DNA of 64,000 nt from Comamonas endophytica. Its GTDB lineage: Bacteria > Pseudomonadota > Gammaproteobacteria > Burkholderiales > Burkholderiaceae_C. This document shows, one piece after another, positions 20,039 through 27,647 of this stretch (position 1 is the stretch's first letter; each line of letters starts with the position of its first letter). Where the stretch lies: NCBI RefSeq assembly GCF_023634805.2, contig NZ_CP106881.1, forward strand, positions 496,001 to 560,000, in the 5' to 3' direction. Below the pieces are notes generated by a model. It saw only the letters and a program-made list of their open reading frames with translations. It did no database searches and had not been told where the DNA came from. The translations under genes and the position numbers were made by a program.

Positions 20039-20962
20039 ATGTACGACGCCCGACGCCCCAGCCGTTCCGAACACCTGCCGCTGCGCGGCATCGACTACCA
20101 CGTGCGCGTGTGGGAGGGTGCGCAAGCCGACGGGAAGCCCGCGCCGCTGGTGCTCTTGCATGGCTGGATGGATGTGGGCGCCTCGTACCAGTTCGTCGTC
20201 GATGCGTTTTCCGCGGCGTTCATGGCCGGGCGCAGCGTCATCGCACCCGACTGGCGCGGCTTCGGCCTGACGCGGCCCAGGGAGCCGGTCGACCACTACC
20301 CGTTCGTCGACTACCTCGCGGACCTGGACCAGTTGCTGGACCATTACGCGCCGGGCCGGCCGGTCGATCTTGTCGGGCACAGCATGGGCGGCAATGTGGC
20401 CATGCTCTATGCGGGCGTGCGGCCCGCGCGCATCCGGCGCCTGGTGAATCTCGAGGGCTTCGGGCTGGCGCAGACATCGGCCGGCGAGGCGCCCGCGCGC
20501 CATGCGCAGTGGCTCGATGAAATGCAGGCGCTGGCGCGTGGCGAACTCGACCTCAAGCCCTACGACAGCGTCGATGGCGTGGCCCAGCGGCTGCGCAGGA
20601 CCAACTGCCGCCTGGACGCCGACAAGGCGCGCTGGCTGGCGCAGCACTGGGCCGCCGCCGATGCGCAGGGGCGCTGGCACATCCTGGGCGACGCCGCGCA
20701 CAAGGTGGTCAACCCGTACCTGTTCCGCGTGGAGGAGGTGCTGGCCATCTACGCCGCCATCACCGCGCCGACGCTGGCCGTCGAGGCCGCAGGCGACAGC
20801 CTGGCGCAGTGGTACCAGGGCCGCTACACGCTCGATGAATATCACGCGCGCCTGCAGCACGTGCGCGACTGCCGCACGCAGCGCATCGAGGACGCGGGCC
20901 ACATGCTGCACCACGACCAGCCACAGGCCGTGGCAGGGCTGATCGAGGAATTCCTGCACTAG
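20039..20962 (+). CDS. alpha/beta hydrolase
   Basis: A 307-residue soluble alpha/beta-fold hydrolase. The oxyanion region is VLLHGWMDVG, the nucleophile elbow is VGHSMGGN (Ser near residue 116), and the catalytic His is in EDAGHMLHHD near 287. A catalytic Asp is plausible in VEAAGDSL. Unlike the domain fused to TadA in this window, the triad looks intact. I used the ATG at 20039 (MYDARRPSRS); upstream in-frame ATGs would overlap the divergent promoter region. Substrate unknown: an esterase or epoxide-hydrolase-like role is possible. Confidence 0.87.
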   Translation: MYDARRPSRSEHLPLRGIDYHVRVWEGAQADGKPAPLVLLHGWMDVGASYQFVVDAFSAAFMAGRSVIAPDWRGFGLTRPREPVDHYPFVDYLADLDQLLDHYAPGRPVDLVGHSMGGNVAMLYAGVRPARIRRLVNLEGFGLAQTSAGEAPARHAQWLDEMQALARGELDLKPYDSVDGVAQRLRRTNCRLDADKARWLAQHWAAADAQGRWHILGDAAHKVVNPYLFRVEEVLAIYAAITAPTLAVEAAGDSLAQWYQGRYTLDEYHARLQHVRDCRTQRIEDAGHMLHHDQPQAVAGLIEEFLH

Positions 20963-21142
20963 CAACGGCTGCGGCGCAGGCGCCGCAGCAAGGAACTTTG
21001 TCTGGCCCCCTGCCACTCATCGGCAGCACGGCAGCCGATGCGTGTCCTGGATTCCGGGCACTGGAGCCCTGCCTGGCACACGCGATTTTCTTCGGGGAAC
21101 CTGCGACGCTTGATGTATTTCGGCCAAAGTATTGATATTTAC

Positions 21143-21164
21143 TATCGATCAATTAGAATCGATA
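21143..21164 (+). promoter_or_regulatory. AT-rich operator-like palindrome upstream of the type I secretion operon
   Basis: Perfect 7-bp arms TATCGAT (21143-21149) and ATCGATA (21158-21164) with an 8-bp spacer. They sit inside an AT-rich island (about 21110-21180) unlike the flanking DNA. Overlapping shorter repeats (TTGAT...ATCAA, and AGAATCGAT/AGAATCAAT) suggest several binding half-sites. It ends 74 bp before the first secretion gene, so it is probably the operon control region. Confidence 0.45.
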
Positions 21165-21237
21165 CTTAGAATCAATAAACCGATTGCAACCTCGATGTCT
21201 TCTTCCCCGCGTCTTGCGCAGCACCCCGCCCTGCTCC

Positions 21238-22983
21238 ATGAAAGCTCCTACGTCTCCCAATGAACTGGCCTCGGCGCTGGCCGCGCTGAAACCCTGTTTC
21301 CTGCGCGCGGGCGGATTCAGCGTGCTGGCCAGCGTGCTGGTGCTGGCGCCCTCGGTCTACATGCTCGAGGTCTACGACCGCGTCGTCAACAGCCGCAACC
21401 CCTTCACCCTGCTGATGCTCACCCTGGCGGTGCTGGGCACCTACGCGCTGATGGAAACGCTGGAGTGGGCGCGCAGCGAGATCATGCGCGCCGCCGGCAG
21501 CCAGCTCGATGCGCGGATGCGCGGGCGCATCTTCGACGCGATGTTTGCCGCGCGGCTGAAGCAGGCGGGCGGCGCCAGCACGCAGCCGCTGTCGGACCTG
21601 CGGCTGGTGTGCGATTTCCTGTTTTCGCCGGCGCTGCTGGCGCTGATGGAGGCGCCGATCGCGCTGCTGATGATGGTGCTGCTGTTTCTGATCAGCCCGG
21701 TGCTGGGCTGGTCGGCGGTGGTGTTCGCGCTGCTGCAGGTCACGGTGGCCTGGTGCAACGAGCGGCGCACCAAACCGCCGTTGATGGAGGCCAACCGCAG
21801 CTCGTTCGCGGCGCAGCAATACGCCGATGCCAGCCTGCGCAATGCCGAGGTGCTCGAAGCCATGGGCATGCTGCGCCATCTGCAGGGCCGCTGGCTGCAG
21901 CGCCAGCAGCGCTTTCTCGCGCTGCAGGCCCGGGCCTCGGAAAGCGCCGGAGGCTTCCAGGCCCTGGGCCGGCTGCTGCAGAACGTCCTGGGCTCGCTGC
22001 TGCTGGGCCTGGGCTGCTGGCTGCTGCTGCACGACCAGCTGCGCGGCGGCGGCGGCATGATGATGATCGGCTCCATCCTGGGCGGGCGCATGCTGGCGCC
22101 GCTGGTGCAGGCCGTCGCGCAGTGGCAGGGCGTGGTCAACGTGCGCGATGCCTGGGAGCGGCTCGCGCAGCTGCTGCAGGCCGTGCCCGAGCGCGCACCC
22201 GGCATGGCGCTGCCGGTGCCGCGCGGGCGCCTGCAGGTCGAGCAGCTGGTGGCGGGCGCGCCCGGTGCGGCGGCGCCCATCCTGCGCGGGATCGCGTTTG
22301 CGCTCAACCCCGGAGAGGTGCTGGCCGTGATCGGCCCCTCGGCCAGCGGCAAGACGACGCTGGCGCGCCAGCTGGTGGGCCTGTGGCCGGCGCAGTCGGG
22401 CAAGGTGCGGCTCGACGATGCCGATCTCCACCGCTGGAACAAGCAGGAGCTGGGCCCGCACCTGGGCTATCTGCCCCAGGGCGTGGAGCTGTTCGAAGGC
22501 ACGGTGGCGCAGAACATCGCGCGCTTCGGCCCGGTGCAGCCGGCGCAGGTCGAAGCCGCGGCGCGGGCCGTCGGCCTGCATGAATTCATCCTCGGCCTGC
22601 CTGGCGGCTACGACAGCCCGGTGGGCGACGGCGGCGCGCGGCTTTCGGGCGGCCAGCGCCAGCGGCTGGGACTGGCACGCGCGCTCTATGGCGAGCCGGC
22701 GCTGGTGGTGCTCGACGAGCCGAACTCCAGCCTCGACGAGGAAGGCAATGCCGCGCTGGCGCAGGCCATTGCCGTGGCTAGCGCGCGCGGCACGACCTTT
22801 GTCGTCATCACCCACTTGAGCAGCGTGCTGGACGTGGCCGGCAAGCTGCTGGTGCTGCGCGACGGCCGCCAGCAGGCCTTCGGCCCGCGTGCCGAGGTGC
22901 TGGCCGCGCTGGCGGCGAGCGTGCGCCCGGCCAGCGTGCCCTGCGCCGGACCCAGCCCGGTGCTGCAGCCCTTGCCGGCCTGA
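21238..22983 (+). CDS. type I secretion permease/ATPase, first subunit (PrtD-like)
   Basis: This is a 581-residue ABC exporter half-transporter of the PrtD/AprD type. It has six predicted membrane segments in the first 300 residues, no C39 peptidase domain, and a C-terminal ATPase. The ATPase has GPSASGKTT (Walker A, near 364), the signature LSGGQRQRL, LVVLDEPN (Walker B with catalytic Glu) and an H-loop His in VVITHLS, so it should be active. The start at ATG 21238 gives MKAPTSPNELAS; an upstream TTG is possible. It is the first gene of a four-gene secretion operon, followed 39 bp later by a paralogous ABC gene. Confidence 0.9.
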   Translation: MKAPTSPNELASALAALKPCFLRAGGFSVLASVLVLAPSVYMLEVYDRVVNSRNPFTLLMLTLAVLGTYALMETLEWARSEIMRAAGSQLDARMRGRIFDAMFAARLKQAGGASTQPLSDLRLVCDFLFSPALLALMEAPIALLMMVLLFLISPVLGWSAVVFALLQVTVAWCNERRTKPPLMEANRSSFAAQQYADASLRNAEVLEAMGMLRHLQGRWLQRQQRFLALQARASESAGGFQALGRLLQNVLGSLLLGLGCWLLLHDQLRGGGGMMMIGSILGGRMLAPLVQAVAQWQGVVNVRDAWERLAQLLQAVPERAPGMALPVPRGRLQVEQLVAGAPGAAAPILRGIAFALNPGEVLAVIGPSASGKTTLARQLVGLWPAQSGKVRLDDADLHRWNKQELGPHLGYLPQGVELFEGTVAQNIARFGPVQPAQVEAAARAVGLHEFILGLPGGYDSPVGDGGARLSGGQRQRLGLARALYGEPALVVLDEPNSSLDEEGNAALAQAIAVASARGTTFVVITHLSSVLDVAGKLLVLRDGRQQAFGPRAEVLAALAASVRPASVPCAGPSPVLQPLPA

Positions 22984-23022
22984 CGCCCGGGCATGCCCCA
23001 CTGTTTCCAGGAATCCGCCCCC

Positions 23023-24771
23023 ATGAAAAACACCGCTTCCTTCCAGAGCAGCGAGCTGACCCAGGTGCTGTGGTCGTTTCGCCGCGAATTCGTGATGGTT
23101 GGTCTGTTCAGCATGCTGGCCAATCTGCTGCTGCTGGCGCCCACGCTGTACATGCTGCAGGTCTTCGACCGCGTGATGGTCAGCCGCAACGAGCTGACGC
23201 TGCTGCTGATGTCGCTGATCACGCTGTTCCTGTTCCTGGTGCTGGCGTTTTCCGAATGGATGCGCTCCAAGGTGCTGGTGCGCAGCGGCGTGCGCCTGGA
23301 CAACCTGCTCGGCGCGCGCATCTTCGAGGCCAGCTTCGAGGCCCGCCTGGGCCGGCGCGGCGACACCGCGCCGCGCGCTTTTGGCGACCTGCTGCAGCTG
23401 CGCCAGTTCCTCACCGGCAACGGCATCTTCGCGCTGTTCGATGCGCCCTGGACGCCGATCTACCTCGCGGTGCTGTTCTTCCTGCACCCCTTCCTTGGCG
23501 GCATCGCGCTGTGCTTTGCGCTGGCCCAGGCAGCGCTGGTCTGGTTCGGGCATCGCAGGACCGTGGCGCCGGCGCAGGCCGCCAGCGAGTCGGCCGCGGA
23601 AGCCCGCGCCTACGTGCAGGGCAAGCTGCGCCATGTCGAGGTGCTGGAGCCCATGGGCATGGTGCACAACCTGCGCCCGCAGTGGGCCGCGCGCCACGAG
23701 AGGTCGCTGCAGCTGCAGGGCGCGGCGCAGGCGCTCACGCACCGCATCACGGCCTGGAGCAAGTTCATCCGCTATTCGCAGCAGTCCCTGGGCCTGGGCG
23801 CGGGCGCGCTGCTGGTGCTCCACCACCAGCTGTCGCCGGGCGAGATGATTGCCGCCAACGTGCTGATGACGCGCACGCTCGCGCCCATCGACCAGCTGGT
23901 GGGCAGCTGGCGCGGCTTCATCAGCGCGCGCGCCGCATTCACGCGCCTGGAGGGCCTGCTGCGCGCGCACCCGGCGCGCGACCCGCGGCTGCAGCGCACG
24001 GCGCCCATGGGCATGGTCGAGCTGCGCGGTCTCGTGGCCCAAGCGCCGGGCCGCCCGTGGCCGGTGCTGCAGGGCGTGAACCTGGCGCTGCAGCCGGGAA
24101 CCGTGACCGCGATCCTCGGCCCGTCGGGCTCGGGCAAGTCGACGCTGGCGCGCTGCATCATCGGCGTATGGCCGCAGGCCGAGGGCGAGGTGCTGCTCGA
24201 CGGCCGGCCGCTGCATGGCTGGAACCGCGCCGAACTGGGCCCCCATCTGGGCTATCTGCCCCAGGACATCGAGCTGTTCGAAGGGACCATCGCCGAGAAC
24301 ATCGCGCGCTTTGGCGACATCGACCCGCAGCAGGTGATTGCCGCCACGCGCAGCGCCGGGCTGCACGAGATGATCCTGCGCATGCCGCAGGGCTACGAAA
24401 CGCCGGTGGGCGAGGCCGGCGCGCTGCTGTCGGGCGGGCAGCGCCAGCGCATTGCGCTGGCGCGCGCGCTCTACGGCCGCCCGCAGTTGGTGGTGCTGGA
24501 CGAGCCCAACGCCAACCTCGACGACGCCGGCGAAGCCGCGCTGGTGCGCGCCGTGCAGGAGCTGCGCGAACAGGGCAGCACGGTGGTGCTGGTGACCCAC
24601 CGGCCCGGCATCCTGGCGGTTGCCGACCGCGTGGTGACGCTGCGCCACGGCTGCATCGAACGCGAGGCGCCCTGCGAGGCGACACGCGATGCGACGCGCG
24701 ATGCGACGCGCCAGACGGCATGCGACATGCCCGCGGCCAGCGCGCGCCCCGCCCAACTGCTGACGCTCTGA
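23023..24771 (+). CDS. type I secretion permease/ATPase, second subunit (PrtD-like)
   Basis: A 582-residue paralogue of the preceding ABC exporter, with the same layout: membrane domain with YMLQVFDRVMVSRN, then an ATPase with GPSGSGKST, LSGGQRQRI, LVVLDEPN and VTHRPG. All nucleotide-binding motifs are intact. Two complete half-transporters next to each other suggest a heterodimer or two alternative homodimers using the same adaptor and channel. A C-terminal tail of about 30 residues contains a short Ala-Thr-Arg-Asp repeat encoded by 12-bp units. The start at ATG 23023 has AGGA about 12 bases upstream; an earlier ATG at 22993 is less likely. Confidence 0.9.
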   Translation: MKNTASFQSSELTQVLWSFRREFVMVGLFSMLANLLLLAPTLYMLQVFDRVMVSRNELTLLLMSLITLFLFLVLAFSEWMRSKVLVRSGVRLDNLLGARIFEASFEARLGRRGDTAPRAFGDLLQLRQFLTGNGIFALFDAPWTPIYLAVLFFLHPFLGGIALCFALAQAALVWFGHRRTVAPAQAASESAAEARAYVQGKLRHVEVLEPMGMVHNLRPQWAARHERSLQLQGAAQALTHRITAWSKFIRYSQQSLGLGAGALLVLHHQLSPGEMIAANVLMTRTLAPIDQLVGSWRGFISARAAFTRLEGLLRAHPARDPRLQRTAPMGMVELRGLVAQAPGRPWPVLQGVNLALQPGTVTAILGPSGSGKSTLARCIIGVWPQAEGEVLLDGRPLHGWNRAELGPHLGYLPQDIELFEGTIAENIARFGDIDPQQVIAATRSAGLHEMILRMPQGYETPVGEAGALLSGGQRQRIALARALYGRPQLVVLDEPNANLDDAGEAALVRAVQELREQGSTVVLVTHRPGILAVADRVVTLRHGCIEREAPCEATRDATRDATRQTACDMPAASARPAQLLTL

Positions 24772-24802
24772 AGCCATTTCTCTCACTTCTTGCCACCCTG
24801 CC

Positions 24803-26143
24803 ATGAACCCTTCCCTTTCCACCCCCCACCCTGCCCCCGCCCCGGCAGCCGGCGCTGCGGCCGCGGACGCCGGCCGCATCGGACGCATCGGCCTCCTGAC
24901 CCTGGCGCTGGGCTTCGGCGGCTTCCTGCTGTGGGCCGCGTTCGCGCCGCTCGACGAGGGCGTGCCCAGCGCCGGCATGGTGGCCATCGATACCAAGCGC
25001 AAGGCGGTGCAGCATCTGAGCGGGGGCATCATCGAGAAGGTCGTGGTGCGCGAGGGCGACCGGGTGCACGCCGGACAGCTGCTGATCCGGCTCGACAGCG
25101 CGCTGGCACGCGCCAACCACGAGGCGTCGCGCCAGCGCTACCTGGGCCTGCGCGCCATGCAGGCGCGCCTCACCGCCGAGCATCTGGGCGCGCAGAGCCT
25201 GGTCTTCCACGACGACCTGCAGGCCGCGGCGGCGGACCCGTTGATCCGCCAGCAGATGCACACCCAGGAACAGCTTTTCGATACGCGCCGCCAGCTGCTG
25301 CGCTCGGACCTGCAGTCGATCGAGGAAAGCATCCAGGGCCAGCGCGGCATGTACGAGGCCTATGTGCGCATGCTGCGCAGCCGCCAGTCCCAGCAGGAGT
25401 CGCTGGACACCGAGCTGAACAGCCTGCGCGGGCTGGTGGCCGAAGGCTATGCGCCGCGCAACCGCCAGCATGAGCTCGAGCGCCTGGTGGCCGACGCGCA
25501 CAGCGGCATGGCCGACCTGCTGGGCAACACGGTGCGCGCGCAGCGCAGCATGGCCGAGCTGCGCCAGCGCGCGTTCTCGCGCCAGCAGGAGCAGCGCCGC
25601 GAGGTTCAGACCCAGCTGGCCGAAGTCGAACGCGAGGTGCTGGCCGAGCAGGAAAAGCTCAAGGCCCTGGCCGACGAGCTGGGGCGCATGGACATCAAGT
25701 CGCCCGCCGACGGCCAGGTCGTGGGCCTGGCCGCGCAGACCGTGGGCGGCGTGGTGCAGCCCGGAGAGAAACTGATGGACATCGTGCCGCTCAACGCGCC
25801 GCTGCTGCTGGAATCCCAGGTCGCGCCGCACCTGATCGACCGCGTGCACGCCGAACTGCCGGTCGATGTGCGCTTCTCCTCCTTTGCCCATTCGCCGCAG
25901 CTGGTCGTCGAGGGCCGGGTCCAGTCGGTCTCGTCGGACCTGCTCACCGATGCGCAGACGCTGGCCAGCTACTACCTGGCGCGCGTCGAGGTCACCCCCG
26001 AGGGCCTGCAGCGCCTGGGCAAGCGCCAGCTGCAGCCGGGCATGCCGGTGGAGGTGGTCTTCAAGACCGGCGAACGCTCGCTGCTGACCTATCTGCTGCA
26101 TCCACTGACCAAGCGCATTGCCGCTTCCCTGACCGAAGAGTGA
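24803..26143 (+). CDS. HlyD-family type I secretion membrane fusion protein (PrtE-like)
   Basis: A 446-residue periplasmic adaptor linking the inner-membrane ABC pair to the outer-membrane channel. After a Pro/Ala-rich N-terminus, a single membrane segment (about 30-55) is followed by GGIIEKVVVREGDRV (biotinyl-lipoyl half), a long coiled-coil hairpin (about 130-290) and the second lipoyl half (SPADGQVVGL). The C-terminus KRIAASLTEE is typical of the PrtE/HlyD secretion branch. It starts 31 bp after the second ABC gene and ends 4 bp before the TolC-like gene. Confidence 0.92.
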   Translation: MNPSLSTPHPAPAPAAGAAAADAGRIGRIGLLTLALGFGGFLLWAAFAPLDEGVPSAGMVAIDTKRKAVQHLSGGIIEKVVVREGDRVHAGQLLIRLDSALARANHEASRQRYLGLRAMQARLTAEHLGAQSLVFHDDLQAAAADPLIRQQMHTQEQLFDTRRQLLRSDLQSIEESIQGQRGMYEAYVRMLRSRQSQQESLDTELNSLRGLVAEGYAPRNRQHELERLVADAHSGMADLLGNTVRAQRSMAELRQRAFSRQQEQRREVQTQLAEVEREVLAEQEKLKALADELGRMDIKSPADGQVVGLAAQTVGGVVQPGEKLMDIVPLNAPLLLESQVAPHLIDRVHAELPVDVRFSSFAHSPQLVVEGRVQSVSSDLLTDAQTLASYYLARVEVTPEGLQRLGKRQLQPGMPVEVVFKTGERSLLTYLLHPLTKRIAASLTEE

Positions 26144-26147
26144 TCCC

Positions 26148-27488
26148 ATGCCCGTCCCTACCCTGCGCGCCTGCGCACTGCTTGCCGCGGGCCTGGCTGC
26201 GCCGGCCCTCGCCCTGGCGCTGGATCTGCGCCAGGCCTACGAGGCCGCCGTTGCGCATGACGCCTCGATCCGCGCGGCGCGCGCCCAGGCCGATGCCCAA
26301 CGCGAGCGCCTGCCCCAGGCGCTGTCCCAGCGCCTTCCGCAGGTCGCGCTCAACGCCACCCGCAACCACAACGACCTCACCACCCGTTCCACGGATCCGC
26401 TGGGCCAGCCCCGGCGCTGGAACAACGACTACTACAGCGGCAGCCAGGCGCTGAGCCTGCGCCAGCCGCTGTACCGCCCCGGCGTTTCGGCGCAGATCGC
26501 GCAGGCGCGGGCCCAGGTCGAGGACAGCAACGCGCTGCTCGAGCGCGACGAACAGTCGCTGGTCGTGCGCGTGGGCGAGGCCTATTTCGATGCGCTGCTG
26601 GCGCGCGATCAGGTGGCGCTGCTGCAGGTGCAGAAAGCCAGCCACCTGTCGCAGCTGGACGCGGCGCGCAAGAGCTTTGCGGCCGGCGCCGGTGCGCGCA
26701 CCGACATCGACGAGGTGCAGTCGCGCCTGGACATGACGCTGGCCCAGGAGCTGGAAGTGGCGCAGCATGTCGAATTCACCCAGCGCCGGCTGGAGGTGCT
26801 GACGGGACAAGGCGCGGCGGTACTTGCCGGCCTCGACGTGCAGCGCTTTGCGCCCGCGCCGCCCCAGCCCGCCCGGCTCGAGGACTGGATCGCGCGCGCC
26901 GAGGCCGCCAGTCCCGAGCTGCAGGCGCTGCGCGCGCAGCGCGAGGCCGCCCAGCTGGAAGTGCGCAAGGCCGAGGCCGGGCATCTGCCCACGCTCGATG
27001 CGGTGGCGCAGTGGTCGCGCAGCCAGAGCGACAGCGTGACCAGCATCCATTCGCGCCATGCGCACCGGTCGGTGGGCCTGCAGCTCAACGTTCCGCTGTA
27101 TGCGGGCGGCGTCGTGAGCTCGCAGGTGCGCCAGGCGCTGGCCTCCGAGGAGCGCGCGCGCGAGGCGCTGGAAGCCGCGCGCCGCGAGCTGGGCGTACGC
27201 GTGCACCAGGAATTCCGCGCCATGACCGAAGGCGTGCTGCGCGTGCGCGCCCTGGAGCAGGCCGTGCGCTCGGCGCAGCAGGCGCTGCATTCGAACCAGA
27301 AGTCGCTGCAGGCCGGCACCCGCACGACGCTGGACGTGCTGCAGGCCGAGCAGCAGCACATGGCGGCGCTGCGCGATCTGGCGCAGGCGAGATACCGGTA
27401 CCTGATGGGGCAGCTGAATCTCAGGAGCCTGGTGGGGGAGGACCGGGCGGGGAATGTGGCGGGGGTGAACGGGTGGCTGGTGCGGTGA
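26148..27488 (+). CDS. TolC-family outer-membrane channel of the type I secretion system
   Basis: A 446-residue outer-membrane efflux channel subunit with a signal peptide (about residues 1-25, ALALA). It shows the duplicated TolC helical/beta layout: LDLRQAYEAAVAHDASIRAA at the start of repeat 1 and conserved Pro-containing turns (LSLRQPLYRPG, LQLNVPLYAGG). It should form the trimeric exit duct for the two ABC subunits and the adaptor encoded just upstream. A palindromic repeat follows about 35 bp after the stop and may terminate the operon. Confidence 0.92.
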   Translation: MPVPTLRACALLAAGLAAPALALALDLRQAYEAAVAHDASIRAARAQADAQRERLPQALSQRLPQVALNATRNHNDLTTRSTDPLGQPRRWNNDYYSGSQALSLRQPLYRPGVSAQIAQARAQVEDSNALLERDEQSLVVRVGEAYFDALLARDQVALLQVQKASHLSQLDAARKSFAAGAGARTDIDEVQSRLDMTLAQELEVAQHVEFTQRRLEVLTGQGAAVLAGLDVQRFAPAPPQPARLEDWIARAEAASPELQALRAQREAAQLEVRKAEAGHLPTLDAVAQWSRSQSDSVTSIHSRHAHRSVGLQLNVPLYAGGVVSSQVRQALASEERAREALEAARRELGVRVHQEFRAMTEGVLRVRALEQAVRSAQQALHSNQKSLQAGTRTTLDVLQAEQQHMAALRDLAQARYRYLMGQLNLRSLVGEDRAGNVAGVNGWLVR

Positions 27489-27522
27489 GGGAGAGGGAGC
27501 GCGATAACCCGAGGTCAGGCCC

Positions 27523-27587
27523 TTCATCCTTCGACGGGCCAGGACGAACGGTTTTGGTCGTTCGTCCGGAGCTTGTCGAAGGATGAA
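27523..27587. repeat. intergenic palindromic repeat, copy 2 (REP-like)
   Basis: Nested perfect arms: TTCATCCTTCGAC (27523-27535) with GTCGAAGGATGAA (27575-27587), and GGACGAACG (27542-27550) with CGTTCGTCC (27559-27567). They form a long hairpin between two convergent genes, where it can act as a bidirectional terminator. It shares the core of the repeats at 4.4, 32.5 and 48.6-48.8 kb. Confidence 0.8.
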
Positions 27588-27647
27588 CGTCCGAACCACA
27601 AGTGAAGCCCCATCGGCACCGTTGCGGGCGTGGCAAACCCGGCGAAT

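Noticed and set aside
24676..24720. 12-bp repeats (GCGACGCGCGAT) near the end of the second ABC gene
   Set aside because: Only two to three degenerate units within a coding tail; too short and irregular to suggest a mobile or regulatory element.
21172..25116. Open frame of over 1300 codons on the minus strand
   Set aside because: It lies opposite the type I secretion genes and has low-complexity Arg/Gln/His composition; same shadow effect.
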